From positions 124,001 to 188,000 of the forward strand of contig CANRPJ010000001.1 in NCBI GenBank assembly GCA_947632485.1: a DNA stretch of 64,000 nt, in the 5' to 3' direction. Positions 35,778 through 44,342 of the stretch are shown here, one piece after another. The DNA is from an uncultured Muribaculaceae bacterium (GTDB taxonomy: Bacteria > Bacteroidota > Bacteroidia > Bacteroidales > Muribaculaceae). The notes beneath the pieces were generated by a model. It ran no database searches and had not been told where the DNA came from. It saw only the letters and a program-made list of their open reading frames with translations. Each line of letters opens with the position of its first letter. Within the stretch, counting starts at the first letter, position 1. A program made the position numbers and the translations under genes.

Positions 35778-37094
35778 ATGGCATCGTTCATAGTAGAGGG
35801 CGGCAACAAGCTCCAAGGTGAAATTTTGCCACAAGGAGCTAAGAATGAAGCGCTTGAGGTGATATGCGCCTCGCTGCTTACAGATGAGAAGGTTACTCTG
35901 ACTAATCTTCCGGATATTCTTGATGTGCGCAACCTCATCAGTCTGCTTTCCGACTTAGGGGTTAAGATAAAGTGGAACGGACGCCATGAGTGCGAATTTC
36001 AGGCAGATAATGTAGATCCCGACTATATGTCGACTGCAAGCTATCTCAAGAAAGCGCAGTCGCTTCGCGGATCTGTGATGATTATCGGCCCGATGCTTGC
36101 CCGTTTCGGCAAGGCTGTGCTTCCCAAGCCCGGTGGCGACAAGATCGGGCGCCGGAGACTCGACACCCATTTCATAGGGCTGCAGAAACTCGGAGCCGAT
36201 TTCAATTATGATTCCGAACGTAACTTATATTCTGTGGAGGCCCCTGACGGACGGCTTCATGGAAGCTTCATGCTGCTCGACGAGGCATCTGTGACAGGTA
36301 CGGCCAACATCATTCTTGCCGCCGTGCTTGCCGAGGGCACTACTACAATCTATAATGCTGCGTGTGAGCCCTATATTCAGCAGTTGTGCCGTCTGCTCGT
36401 GAAGATGGGAGCAAAGATAGAAGGCATCGCCTCCAATCTTCTCGTGATTCACGGTGTGGAGAAACTGCATGGAGCTACGCAGCGCTGCCTGCCCGACATG
36501 ATAGAGGTGGGTAGTTTCATAGGTGTAGCAGCTATGACTGGCTCCGAAATCAGAATAAAAGATGTAAGTCTGCCGGATCTCGGCATAATGCCCGATGCAT
36601 TCGTGCGCCTCGGCATCAATGTGCAGGCGGAAGGAGATGATCTGCTTGTTCCGGAGCATGACCGCTATGGAATAGAGACCTTTATCGACGGTTCTATTAT
36701 GACCTTCTCCGATGCTCCCTGGCCGGGCCTTTCGCCCGATCTGCTGAGTATCTTTCTGGTCGTAGCCACCCAGGCTTGCGGTTCAGTGCTGATCCATCAG
36801 AAAATGTTTGAGAGCCGCCTCTTCTTTGTCGACAAGCTCATCGAGATGGGAGCGCGCATAATATTGTGTGACCCTCACCGTGCGGCCGTGATTGGAAACG
36901 GACGCATCGGCAGTCTGCACGCTACAAATATGACATCGCCTGACATCAGAGCGGGAGTGGCAATGCTGATAGCAGCCCTCGGAGCAAAGGGCAAGAGCAG
37001 GATTCAGAATATCGACCAGATAGACCGCGGCTATCAGGAAATTGACCGACGATTGAACTTATTGGGCGCAAAAATCATTAGAACAGAAGATTAG
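35778..37094 (+). CDS. murA: UDP-N-acetylglucosamine 1-carboxyvinyltransferase (MurA) with Asp at the fosfomycin site
   Basis: It catalyses the first committed step of peptidoglycan synthesis, transferring enolpyruvate from PEP to UDP-GlcNAc. The 438-aa protein has GGNKLQGEILPQGAKNEALE and the RAGVAMLIAALGAKG and IDRGYQEID blocks. The loop that in E. coli holds Cys115 (PGGC.IG) reads PGGDKIG, so Asp replaces Cys. In characterised MurA enzymes this change keeps activity and gives fosfomycin resistance. The gene lies between DUF4290 and rimM. Confidence 0.96.
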   Translation: MASFIVEGGNKLQGEILPQGAKNEALEVICASLLTDEKVTLTNLPDILDVRNLISLLSDLGVKIKWNGRHECEFQADNVDPDYMSTASYLKKAQSLRGSVMIIGPMLARFGKAVLPKPGGDKIGRRRLDTHFIGLQKLGADFNYDSERNLYSVEAPDGRLHGSFMLLDEASVTGTANIILAAVLAEGTTTIYNAACEPYIQQLCRLLVKMGAKIEGIASNLLVIHGVEKLHGATQRCLPDMIEVGSFIGVAAMTGSEIRIKDVSLPDLGIMPDAFVRLGINVQAEGDDLLVPEHDRYGIETFIDGSIMTFSDAPWPGLSPDLLSIFLVVATQACGSVLIHQKMFESRLFFVDKLIEMGARIILCDPHRAAVIGNGRIGSLHATNMTSPDIRAGVAMLIAALGAKGKSRIQNIDQIDRGYQEIDRRLNLLGAKIIRTED

Positions 37095-37101
37095 ATTACT
37101 G

Positions 37102-37656
37102 ATGATCCGGTTTGAAGATACAGAGGAGATTGGAAAGTTTCAGCGTCCGCATGCACTGAAAGGGGAGCTGAACGCCGTGATCGATGTGGATCCGGTATTT
37201 CTCTCCGACGGCAATCCGGCTATCGTAGAAATCGACGGAATCCTGGTGCCATTCTATGCCACCGGGGTAAGACAAAAAGGCTCTTCGGCTTGCCTTGTGA
37301 AGCTCGACGGAGTAGATTCCGAGAAAGATGCAAGAAGTTTTGTAAATGCCCCTATCCGGGCCATGCGGTCGCAACTTGCCCGATACGAAACGGAGGAGGA
37401 GGAAGAGGGCAAAGGATCTTATGCTGAAGACCTTGTAGGCTTCACCATAACTGATTCCGATGCTGGCGAAGTAGGCAGAATAGTGGATCTCGACTTATCT
37501 ACGGAAAATGCCTTGTTCGTAGTCGAGAATACTGACGGGGAAACTATTTATATTCCAATAGCCGACGACCTCATAGAGGAAATTGACGAAGAAAAACACA
37601 ATATTGAGATGACCCTCCCAGAAGGGCTCGTCACTATTAATACCAAGCAGAAATAA
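37102..37656 (+). CDS. rimM: 16S rRNA processing protein RimM
   Basis: RimM assists 30S maturation by binding S19. The 184-aa protein has an N-terminal RimM beta barrel (EEIGKFQRPHALKGELNAVI) and a C-terminal PRC barrel (YAEDLVGFTITDSDAGEVGR, EETIYIPIADDLIEEID region). It starts 7 bp after murA and ends 2 bp before the next gene. Confidence 0.92.
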   Translation: MIRFEDTEEIGKFQRPHALKGELNAVIDVDPVFLSDGNPAIVEIDGILVPFYATGVRQKGSSACLVKLDGVDSEKDARSFVNAPIRAMRSQLARYETEEEEEGKGSYAEDLVGFTITDSDAGEVGRIVDLDLSTENALFVVENTDGETIYIPIADDLIEEIDEEKHNIEMTLPEGLVTINTKQK

Positions 37657-37658
37657 CC

Positions 37659-37979
37659 ATGAGCGACAATTACACTTTCGATGAAGACAACGCCGTAAAA
37701 TTCATTCGCGCGTCGCTTCCTGAGGAAATCCGTGAAAAATATACGGACGATGAAATCCTGTATGTGGTAGATATCGTATGGGATTACTACGAGAAGAAAG
37801 GTCTTCTATCGCTCGACAATATCGATACCGAAGAAGAGCTTCTTGATATTGACGATCTCGTGAAGTATGTGAAGAAAGAGCTATCGGCCGACAAGGAGGT
37901 CGTGATGGATCTTGATGATGTGAAATATCTCGTGAAGGGGGAGTTGCAATATGAAGAATCGCTTGAAGATACTTTGTAA
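37659..37979 (+). CDS. Small acidic protein, function unknown
   Basis: A 106-aa, strongly acidic protein, rich in Asp and Glu with mixed Leu/Val/Ile (DEILYVVDIVWDYYEKKGLL, DDVKYLVKGELQ). No signal peptide and no known domain recognised. It is 2 bp after rimM and its 3' end overlaps the next gene by 29 bp, so it is a real operon member. I believe similar genes exist in other Bacteroidales, but could not check. Confidence 0.7.
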   Translation: MSDNYTFDEDNAVKFIRASLPEEIREKYTDDEILYVVDIVWDYYEKKGLLSLDNIDTEEELLDIDDLVKYVKKELSADKEVVMDLDDVKYLVKGELQYEESLEDTL

Positions 37980-38616
37980 GGCGGCCGCACTGTGCTGCAT
38001 GCTCGCTCTTTGCGGGGCTACCTCCCAGGCTCAGAAAAAAGCGCCGGAAGGAAGGGTTGAGACCCTTGACGCCCTTCCGCTTATAGAGATGCTCAATTCC
38101 GTGGAGACGGGCAAGACCTCCGAGCTCGTTCAGAAATTTCAGAATAAGGAGGGCAAGACGCGTCTTATCAACGGTAAGTTCGGCCCCAAAAGCGGTTGCA
38201 CGGTCGAGGCTCTCAGAAATAAGGAGGTGCTTCTCATCACGATTCCTGCCTCCAAGCTCTTTGGCCCCAATGCTACTGAGCTCCTGCCCAACGCAGGCGA
38301 ATTTCTGGCTCCATTCAGACGATACCTAAAGGATCCCGACATGTATCGCGTCGTGATGGTGATGCACACTGATAATACCGGCTCTGAGCAATATCGCGAA
38401 GAAATCACGAATGCCCGCGCCGACAGCGTGTTTGAATGGTTCGAGAAATCAGGTGTCAACACCTCTTATCTCTTCCCCTATGCGCTTTCTGACACGATGC
38501 CGCTGGCGGAAAACACCTCTGTAGCCGACAGGGCTGCAAACCGCCGTCTGGAGATTTATCTCGTGCCGGGTACCAAGATGGTGGAGCAGGCCAAGAAGGG
38601 ACGCATAGAATTCTGA
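37951..38616 (+). CDS. OmpA-family cell-envelope protein
   Basis: A 221-aa protein with an N-terminal signal region (CKAAALCCMLALCGATSQAQ) and a C-terminal OmpA-like domain (NAGEFLAPFRRYLKDPD, VVMVMHTDNTGSEQYREEIT, NARADSVFEWFEKSG and ADRAANRRLEIYLVPG), which binds peptidoglycan non-covalently. No N-terminal barrel is present. It overlaps the upstream acidic gene by 29 bp and is convergent with nspC, 3 bp away. Confidence 0.85.
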   Translation: MKNRLKILCKAAALCCMLALCGATSQAQKKAPEGRVETLDALPLIEMLNSVETGKTSELVQKFQNKEGKTRLINGKFGPKSGCTVEALRNKEVLLITIPASKLFGPNATELLPNAGEFLAPFRRYLKDPDMYRVVMVMHTDNTGSEQYREEITNARADSVFEWFEKSGVNTSYLFPYALSDTMPLAENTSVADRAANRRLEIYLVPGTKMVEQAKKGRIEF

Positions 38617-38619
38617 GGC

Positions 38620-39759
38620 TCAGTCCATTCTGTCGCGATAGTCAGCATAGGTGAATTTGCGCAGCAGCTCAATCTCGCCGCTGCTCCTCTGAAGATAGAT
38701 AGAGGGGTGGCTGATGCCATTAAACATATTGGTCTTCACCGTAGTATAGTGGTTCATATCCTTCAGCGTCAGGCGCCGGCCTTCATGGAGCGGCTCCTCA
38801 AAACGCCAGTCGCCTACGAAATCACCGCTCAGGCAGGAGTTGCCGCCAAGTCGATAAGGAATGCCCCGCTCGCTGTCATCTAGTAGAGCCTCCTCAATCG
38901 CAGGCTTATACGGCATTTCCAGGCAGTCAGGCATGTGGCAGGCAAAAGAGGCGTCGATTATACCTGTACGGATTCCGGAATCCTCCACCACATCGAGCAC
39001 CGTCGTGACGAGATCCCCCGTCTGCCAGGTAAAGGCGCTGCCTGGCTCGAGAATCACCTCAAGATTCGGATAGCGTTGCCTGAACTCCCTCAGCAGGCTT
39101 ATCAGATGGCCGGTATCATAATCCTTCCGGGTCATCAGGTGACCTCCTCCCATGTTAACCCATTTCAGATTAGGAAGATATGCTCCATACTCCTTCTCAA
39201 AGCTATCGAGCACCTTTTCAAGGTCATAGCTCGATGATTCGCAGAGGGCATGGAAATGGAAACCTTCAAGCCCTTCCGGCAAATCCGGACCTATCTGCGA
39301 TGCCGACATGCCGAAGCGGGACCCCGGTCTACAGGGATTATAGATATCTGTCTCTATCACACTGCAATGCGGATTCACTCTCAGTCCCGGGCTAACCTTG
39401 CGCGGAGCCTTGCGGATCTGGTCGGCATAGCGGTTATACTGAGCAAGCGAATTGAAGGTTATGTGAGAGCTATGACGCAGAAACTCCGGGAAAGTATCCG
39501 GAGTGTAAACAGGGCAATAAGAATGGATCTCGCCTCCGAAGAAGTCTACGGCAAGCTGCATCTCATTCAGTGAGCTGGCAGTGCTCCCTACCGTGTACTC
39601 GCTGATTATCGGGAAAGTCTTCCATAAGGCGTTGGCCTTGAACGCCATAATTATCTTTACCCCCGCGCGCTCCGCCACAGAGCGGATCAGCTCGAGATTA
39701 CGGCGGAGGCGGTCTTCATACACGATGTAGTATGGTGTAGGCAGAATCTGTTGGTTCAT
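38620..39759 (-). CDS. nspC: Carboxynorspermidine decarboxylase
   Basis: A PLP fold-III decarboxylase, the last step of the carboxy(nor)spermidine route to spermidine. The ATG at 39759 (MNQQILPTPYYIVYEDRL) is preferred over a TTG 12 bp upstream that overlaps the helicase stop. The PLP lysine is in IIMAFKANALWK; later blocks are HFHALCESSSYDLEKV, VNMGGGHLMTR and LEPGSAFTWQTG. The predicted 379 aa is typical. Carboxyspermidine dehydrogenase is not in this window. Confidence 0.93.
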   Translation of the reverse strand: MNQQILPTPYYIVYEDRLRRNLELIRSVAERAGVKIIMAFKANALWKTFPIISEYTVGSTASSLNEMQLAVDFFGGEIHSYCPVYTPDTFPEFLRHSSHITFNSLAQYNRYADQIRKAPRKVSPGLRVNPHCSVIETDIYNPCRPGSRFGMSASQIGPDLPEGLEGFHFHALCESSSYDLEKVLDSFEKEYGAYLPNLKWVNMGGGHLMTRKDYDTGHLISLLREFRQRYPNLEVILEPGSAFTWQTGDLVTTVLDVVEDSGIRTGIIDASFACHMPDCLEMPYKPAIEEALLDDSERGIPYRLGGNSCLSGDFVGDWRFEEPLHEGRRLTLKDMNHYTTVKTNMFNGISHPSIYLQRSSGEIELLRKFTYADYRDRMD

Positions 39760-39763
39760 GGTA

Positions 39764-42073
39764 TTAGTCAATTATCTCAAATCTGGCAAAGCGCAGAAGG
39801 AGCTTCTTCGTTCCGAAATTCACGAAATCCACTACTGCTACCGGGTCCGAATCTTTTTTCTCTACATTTACTACCCGACCCTCACCAAACTTGCCGTGGC
39901 GGATTTTAACTCCGGGATTCAGTCGGTTGATATCGACCCCAACCTGAGGGGCGCTCCCTGAACCAGATGAAGCCACAGGGCGCAACCGTCTCTGCTGCAT
40001 AGGCCTGAGCCGAGCCGGGGCCGACGATATATTCGCGGGCCGGGAATGAGGCAGGAAGTCATGGCTTACGCCCGTGGAAGCTATATTCTCCGACGACTCC
40101 ACTTCGAGAAATCTCCTATCAATGTCGGTAAGAAAGCGTGAAGGCCTTGTATTAGAGGTCTCTCCGAAGCGCATACGCTGAGCTGCATAGGTCATTGTGC
40201 AGGTCTCCTCGGCTCTCGTGATGGCTACATAGAGCAGCCTGCGCTCCTCCTCCACCTGCCAGGCGGAGTCCTTGCTCATGGCGGAAGGGAAAAGATCTTC
40301 TTCTACTCCGACAATCACCACATGCTTGAACTCAAGACCCTTGGCGGCATGAACGGTCATTAGCGTAACCTTCGGCGTATGGTCATTCTCTTTCTCGTCC
40401 TGATCCGTGGCAAGCGATACCTCCGACAGGAAGTCACTCATTCCCACCTCCTCGATGCCTTCCTCACGCCGGCTGTCAACGAAATCTTTCAGCGCAGTAA
40501 GAATTTCCTGAAGATTCTCCTGCTTTGAGATGGATTCAGGGGTATTGTCATGTTCCAGCACCCTTAGAAGCCCTGTCGTACGGATCACGAAGGCACCAGT
40601 CTCATAAGCATCGTGGGTGGCAGCCCTATCTATCGACTCCTGCACGAGCCTGGCGAAATCAGACAGTTTCCTGAGTGTGCCGCTATTTATATCGACCCCG
40701 GCCTCAAGAGGATTCTTCAGTATCTGCCATACACTCACTCCTTTCTCCGCAGCAGCAGCGCTTAGCTTCTTCATTGTAGTTTCCCCGATTCCGCGCGCTG
40801 GATAGTTGATCACTCGGCGCAGAGCCTCGTCATCATCAGGATTTACCGTAAGCCGGAAGTAGGCTATGGCATCTTTCACCTCCTTGCGCTGATAGAAGGA
40901 GAGTCCGCCATAGATGCGGTAGGGGATATTGCGCTTTCTCAACGATTCCTCAAGCACACGCGACTGAGCGTTAGTTCGATAGAGCACTGCGTAGTCATCA
41001 AAGGAATCATGGCGCATCATCTTCGACTGCGAGATATGGGTAGCCACTATATAGCCCTCCTCAAGATCACTGTAGGCGCGGATCACCTTCACCGGCTCGC
41101 CCTCCTCCTTCTCGCTGAATACCTTCTTAGGCATCTGACCCTTGTTTTTCGCTATCAGGGAACCTGCGGCATTCACAATATTCTGGGTTGAGCGGTAATT
41201 ACGCTCCAGCTTGAAGATTCTCAGTCCGGGATAGCGTTTTTCGAGCGTAAGGATATTATCAATATTAGCGCCCCGGAAAGAGTAGATGCTCTGGGCATCG
41301 TCGCCTACCACACACACCTGCTGGGCAGGGCCGGCAAGCTGTGACACCACAAGATGCTGCGAAAAATTGGTGTCCTGGTACTCATCTACAAGTATATATC
41401 TGAAATACTCCTGATAATGCCTTCTCACATCGGGGTGATCGCGCAGGAGCACATTCATATTGAACAGGATATCGTCGAAATCCATAGCCTGCGCCAACCG
41501 GCATCTGCTCTCATAGCGCTTATAGATCTCATAGGTCATCGGCCTCTTGAGTCGCTTGTCGGTTTCGCGCAAATCGGAATCTGCGGCATAGTCCTTCGCG
41601 CTTATTAGAGCGTTCTTTGCGTTAGAGATAGTAGCGGCCAGTGTAGCAGGCTTATACACCTTCTCATCGAGCCCGAAATCCTTTACGATAGCCTTTATCA
41701 GTGAGCGCGAATCAGCTGCATCATATATGGTAAACGATGACTGATAGCCCAATAGGTCAGCATGGCGCCGGAGAATCCGAAGAAACACGGAGTGGAAGGT
41801 GCCCATCCATAGCTGTGAGGCCACTTTCTCACCCACTACAGCTGCCACTCTATCTTTCATCTCCCTGGCCGCCTTGTTGGTGAAGGTAAGGGCGAGAATG
41901 CGCCACGGTTCGTAGCCATGAGTGAGCAGGTCTACAATCTTGTAGGTCAGCACCCGCGTTTTCCCCGAACCGGCACCAGCTATCACAAGCGAGGGGCCTT
42001 CATCGTAGACCACTGCTGCGCGCTGCTGCGGATTCAGCAGATCAAGATAATTATAGCTTATATTGTCGGGCAT
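39764..42073 (-). CDS. UvrD/PcrA-type 3'-5' DNA helicase
   Basis: A 769-aa superfamily-1A helicase for repair and clearing of DNA. Motifs seen: Q-motif LNPQQRAAVVY, Walker A VIAGAGSGKTRVLTYK, motif II ILVDEYQDTNFSQ, motif III VGDDAQSIYSFRGA, motif IV FKLERNYRST and motif V/VI VTLMTVHAAKGLEFKHVVIV with LLYVAITRAEETC. The C-terminus holds a Tudor-like PcrA segment (GVKIRHGKFGEGRVVNVE). The start overlaps the upstream gene's stop (TAATG). Confidence 0.95.
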   Translation of the reverse strand: MPDNISYNYLDLLNPQQRAAVVYDEGPSLVIAGAGSGKTRVLTYKIVDLLTHGYEPWRILALTFTNKAAREMKDRVAAVVGEKVASQLWMGTFHSVFLRILRRHADLLGYQSSFTIYDAADSRSLIKAIVKDFGLDEKVYKPATLAATISNAKNALISAKDYAADSDLRETDKRLKRPMTYEIYKRYESRCRLAQAMDFDDILFNMNVLLRDHPDVRRHYQEYFRYILVDEYQDTNFSQHLVVSQLAGPAQQVCVVGDDAQSIYSFRGANIDNILTLEKRYPGLRIFKLERNYRSTQNIVNAAGSLIAKNKGQMPKKVFSEKEEGEPVKVIRAYSDLEEGYIVATHISQSKMMRHDSFDDYAVLYRTNAQSRVLEESLRKRNIPYRIYGGLSFYQRKEVKDAIAYFRLTVNPDDDEALRRVINYPARGIGETTMKKLSAAAAEKGVSVWQILKNPLEAGVDINSGTLRKLSDFARLVQESIDRAATHDAYETGAFVIRTTGLLRVLEHDNTPESISKQENLQEILTALKDFVDSRREEGIEEVGMSDFLSEVSLATDQDEKENDHTPKVTLMTVHAAKGLEFKHVVIVGVEEDLFPSAMSKDSAWQVEEERRLLYVAITRAEETCTMTYAAQRMRFGETSNTRPSRFLTDIDRRFLEVESSENIASTGVSHDFLPHSRPANISSAPARLRPMQQRRLRPVASSGSGSAPQVGVDINRLNPGVKIRHGKFGEGRVVNVEKKDSDPVAVVDFVNFGTKKLLLRFARFEIID

Positions 42074-42546
42074 TATTCTTCTTTATTATCAGATATTTCC
42101 GGATAGCTCGGCAAAGCCGGCAGAAATTCATAGCTTCCTCCCTGATAGTCCATTCTGCAACAAAAGTGTTCTAATCCGTTGGATACTATGAGGTAGTCGG
42201 CCTGAAGCACTGAGTTGTAGTTCACGATCTGATCGAAGGCTCTCTGCGTGATCTTCACCGTAGGCGCCTTAAACTCAGCGATAACCAGAGGTTTGCGATC
42301 CGGCCGCCATACTACCGTGTCGCACCGCCGCCGCATTCCATTAATCTCTACCCCCATTTCATTAGCTATAATGGAGGAGGGGTAGCGGAGCTCAGTAATC
42401 ATGAGGTTTATGAAATGCTGCCTCACGTATTCCTCCGGCGTAAGCGCCACATAGCGGCGCCGCAGAGGGTCAAACACGCTGAGGCCTTCCTCGCTGCGCC
42501 TAATCTTCAGATTGCAGGGAGGCAGATTCAGAGGGGGAAGGGTCAC
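42073..42546 (-). CDS. Stand-alone HsdR-N / restriction-endonuclease-fold protein
   Basis: A 157-aa protein matching the N-terminal domain of type I restriction R subunits without any helicase part. The pattern DTVVWRPDRKPLVIAEFKAP carries a PD-(D/E)XK-like Asp and ExK. Upstream is RRRYVALTPEEYVRQHFINL, common in this family. It overlaps the S1/P1 nuclease by 4 bp and the helicase by 1 bp, so all three appear translationally coupled. Whether it cleaves DNA is unknown; hsdM and hsdS are not nearby. Confidence 0.82.
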   Translation of the reverse strand: MTLPPLNLPPCNLKIRRSEEGLSVFDPLRRRYVALTPEEYVRQHFINLMITELRYPSSIIANEMGVEINGMRRRCDTVVWRPDRKPLVIAEFKAPTVKITQRAFDQIVNYNSVLQADYLIVSNGLEHFCCRMDYQGGSYEFLPALPSYPEISDNKEE

Positions 42547-43355
42547 TTGCGCACTATTGCTTCGCTCTGAGGCTGATATTCAGGATCAAACAGAGTGTTG
42601 AGCACATCGGCAAGCCTCAGGCCGGCCTTCAGAAACTGCTCCTCGATAACCGGAGTCCACTCGGCTATATAGTCATAGCTCACTTTGGTTTCCTCAGGCG
42701 TAGCATTATATACGAGCGAACAGATGGCCGATGTCTCTTTGCCCCAGTCGTCGAAGCCGCCGGAAAGGATTATCTCTTTCTGAGTGTCGCTGGCGCGATC
42801 TATCTGGTCAACCCATTCCGTATAGCTCCATTTGTGGGCCGCCTCGGGCAGTGCGCTGTCCCACATGCTGTGAAGGTTGGTATTGTTGTTGAAGAATTTC
42901 ACATACCAGCGGTTTCCGCCTACATCTGAGGCGTGACCCATGTGGAGAGGCTGATGTAGATCGCCTAAGAGATGTACCACCATTTTGAGAGCCAATGTTT
43001 TCTGCTCCTTGGTAGCTTCCGGATTGGCAAGCAGGGCAGTCTGCTCGTTGAGGGCGGTTATGATATTGCCGGTTTCGAGCAGGGGAGCTTCCTCATAGGC
43101 TATTCCGGCATCTATGTTCTTATAATGCCAAGTTTTGGAATAGGCATATTCCGGAGTGTGGGAGGCATTGTCGAGCCAGTTGGCATAATATACCGGAGAG
43201 CGCCCGTCAAACAGCTCCTCTACGGCAGCGCGGGCGGTAGGAGTAAGGTGCTTTTCAGCCAAAGCGGCCGTCACATCATGACCTTTCTGACCCCAGCCAA
43301 AGGCAAGCTGAGATCCGGCACACATCAATACAGATAGAATTATAGTCTTTTTCAT
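42543..43355 (-). CDS. S1/P1-type zinc nuclease, exported
   Basis: A 270-aa protein with a 20-residue signal peptide (MKKTIILSVLMCAGSQLAFG) followed by mature Trp1 in WGQKGHDVTAALAEKHL; in this family the N-terminal Trp is itself a zinc ligand. Further zinc-ligand blocks are ANWLDNASH, WHYKNID, VHLLGDLHQPLHMGH and NTNLHSMWDSALPE. The family cleaves single-stranded DNA and RNA outside the cytoplasm, so a joint task with the cytosolic helicase downstream is not obvious. Confidence 0.92.
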   Translation of the reverse strand: MKKTIILSVLMCAGSQLAFGWGQKGHDVTAALAEKHLTPTARAAVEELFDGRSPVYYANWLDNASHTPEYAYSKTWHYKNIDAGIAYEEAPLLETGNIITALNEQTALLANPEATKEQKTLALKMVVHLLGDLHQPLHMGHASDVGGNRWYVKFFNNNTNLHSMWDSALPEAAHKWSYTEWVDQIDRASDTQKEIILSGGFDDWGKETSAICSLVYNATPEETKVSYDYIAEWTPVIEEQFLKAGLRLADVLNTLFDPEYQPQSEAIVRK

Positions 43356-43403
43356 CGGTTCTCTAAAAAATGATCATTAATGAAGTTGTGTAGATTCGCA
43401 CTA

Positions 43404-43434
43404 CAAAGTTAACCGAAAATTCTGCGCCCTACAA
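43404..43434 (-). promoter_or_regulatory. Minus-strand promoter, TTG-20-TAACTTTG, for the nuclease-helicase operon
   Basis: On the minus strand TTG (plus 43432-43434) and TAACTTTG (plus 43404-43411) are 20 nt apart. The leader would be about 45 nt before the S1/P1 ATG. Confidence 0.8.
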
Positions 43435-43457
43435 CTCCGGAGGTGAGCTTTTTTGAG

Positions 43458-43465
43458 TAATTTTG
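43458..43465 (+). promoter_or_regulatory. -7 element TAATTTTG for lipA
   Basis: TAATTTTG ends 4 nt before the lipA ATG, predicting a leaderless mRNA. It overlaps the divergent promoter region of the S1/P1 gene. Confidence 0.7.
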
Positions 43466-43469
43466 CCGC

Positions 43470-44342
43470 ATGGAAAGTAATGCTCAGCCAGCGCCTGCCG
43501 ATATGCGGCGCAAGCCTGATTGGCTAAAGATAAAGTTGCCCCGGGGATTTAAGACGAGCCAGGTGGTAGGCCTTCTGCGCGACCATGGGCTGCATACCAT
43601 CTGCACCAGCGGACTCTGCCCCAACAGAGCTGAATGCTGGGCTGCCGGCACAGCCACCTTCATGATCGGAGGCAACGTCTGCACCCGGTCGTGCAGGTTC
43701 TGCAATGTGGCTACCGGGCGACCCGGTCCTCTCGACCCGCAGGAGATTCTCGATATTGTGCATTCCGTGAAGGAGTTGGCTCTAAAGCATGTGGTTATCA
43801 CGTCGGTAGACCGTGACGATCTCGCCGACTGCGGAGCCGGCCATTGGGCTTCAATGATCCGCACGCTCCGAAAGGAATGTCCTGGCGTTACGATGGAAGT
43901 GCTCGTGCCCGATTTCAAGGGTCGTCCCGAGCTTCTGGATATGGTATTGGCTGAAAAACCGGAGGTAGTTTCCCATAATCTTGAAACCGTGAGAAGGCTT
44001 ACTCCTGATGTACGCTGCTACGCTACCTACGATATGTCGCTCTCCGTGATCCGTCGAATCTCAGAAAGCGGCATCCGCAGCAAATCGGGAATAATGCTCG
44101 GTCTGGGCGAGACGCGCGATGAGATTCTCCAGACTATGGACGATCTTCTTGAGGCCGGGTGCGAGGTGATGACGATTGGCCAGTATCTGCAGCCTACTAA
44201 GGAACACTATCCGGTGCAGGCCTACATTCACCCTGATACCTTTGCCGAATATGCCGAAATAGGCCGCAAGAAAGGTTTCCGCTTTATCGAAAGCGCGCCA
44301 ATGGTGCGCAGCAGCTACCACGCCGAGCGCCATGCCCGCTGA
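43470..44342 (+). CDS. lipA: Lipoyl synthase
   Basis: A radical-SAM enzyme inserting two sulfurs into octanoylated lipoyl domains. Both clusters are visible: the auxiliary cluster CTSGLCPNRAEC (C-x4-C-x5-C) and the radical-SAM CTRSCRFC (C-x3-C-x2-C). The C-terminal MVRSSYHAERH holds the Ser that ligates the auxiliary cluster. The 290-aa length is normal. It overlaps lipB by 11 bp. Confidence 0.98.
   Translation: MESNAQPAPADMRRKPDWLKIKLPRGFKTSQVVGLLRDHGLHTICTSGLCPNRAECWAAGTATFMIGGNVCTRSCRFCNVATGRPGPLDPQEILDIVHSVKELALKHVVITSVDRDDLADCGAGHWASMIRTLRKECPGVTMEVLVPDFKGRPELLDMVLAEKPEVVSHNLETVRRLTPDVRCYATYDMSLSVIRRISESGIRSKSGIMLGLGETRDEILQTMDDLLEAGCEVMTIGQYLQPTKEHYPVQAYIHPDTFAEYAEIGRKKGFRFIESAPMVRSSYHAERHAR

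Noticed and set aside
42073..42546. Part of a type I restriction-modification system
   Set aside because: Only the N-terminal nuclease-fold domain is present; there is no hsdM, hsdS or HsdR motor nearby.
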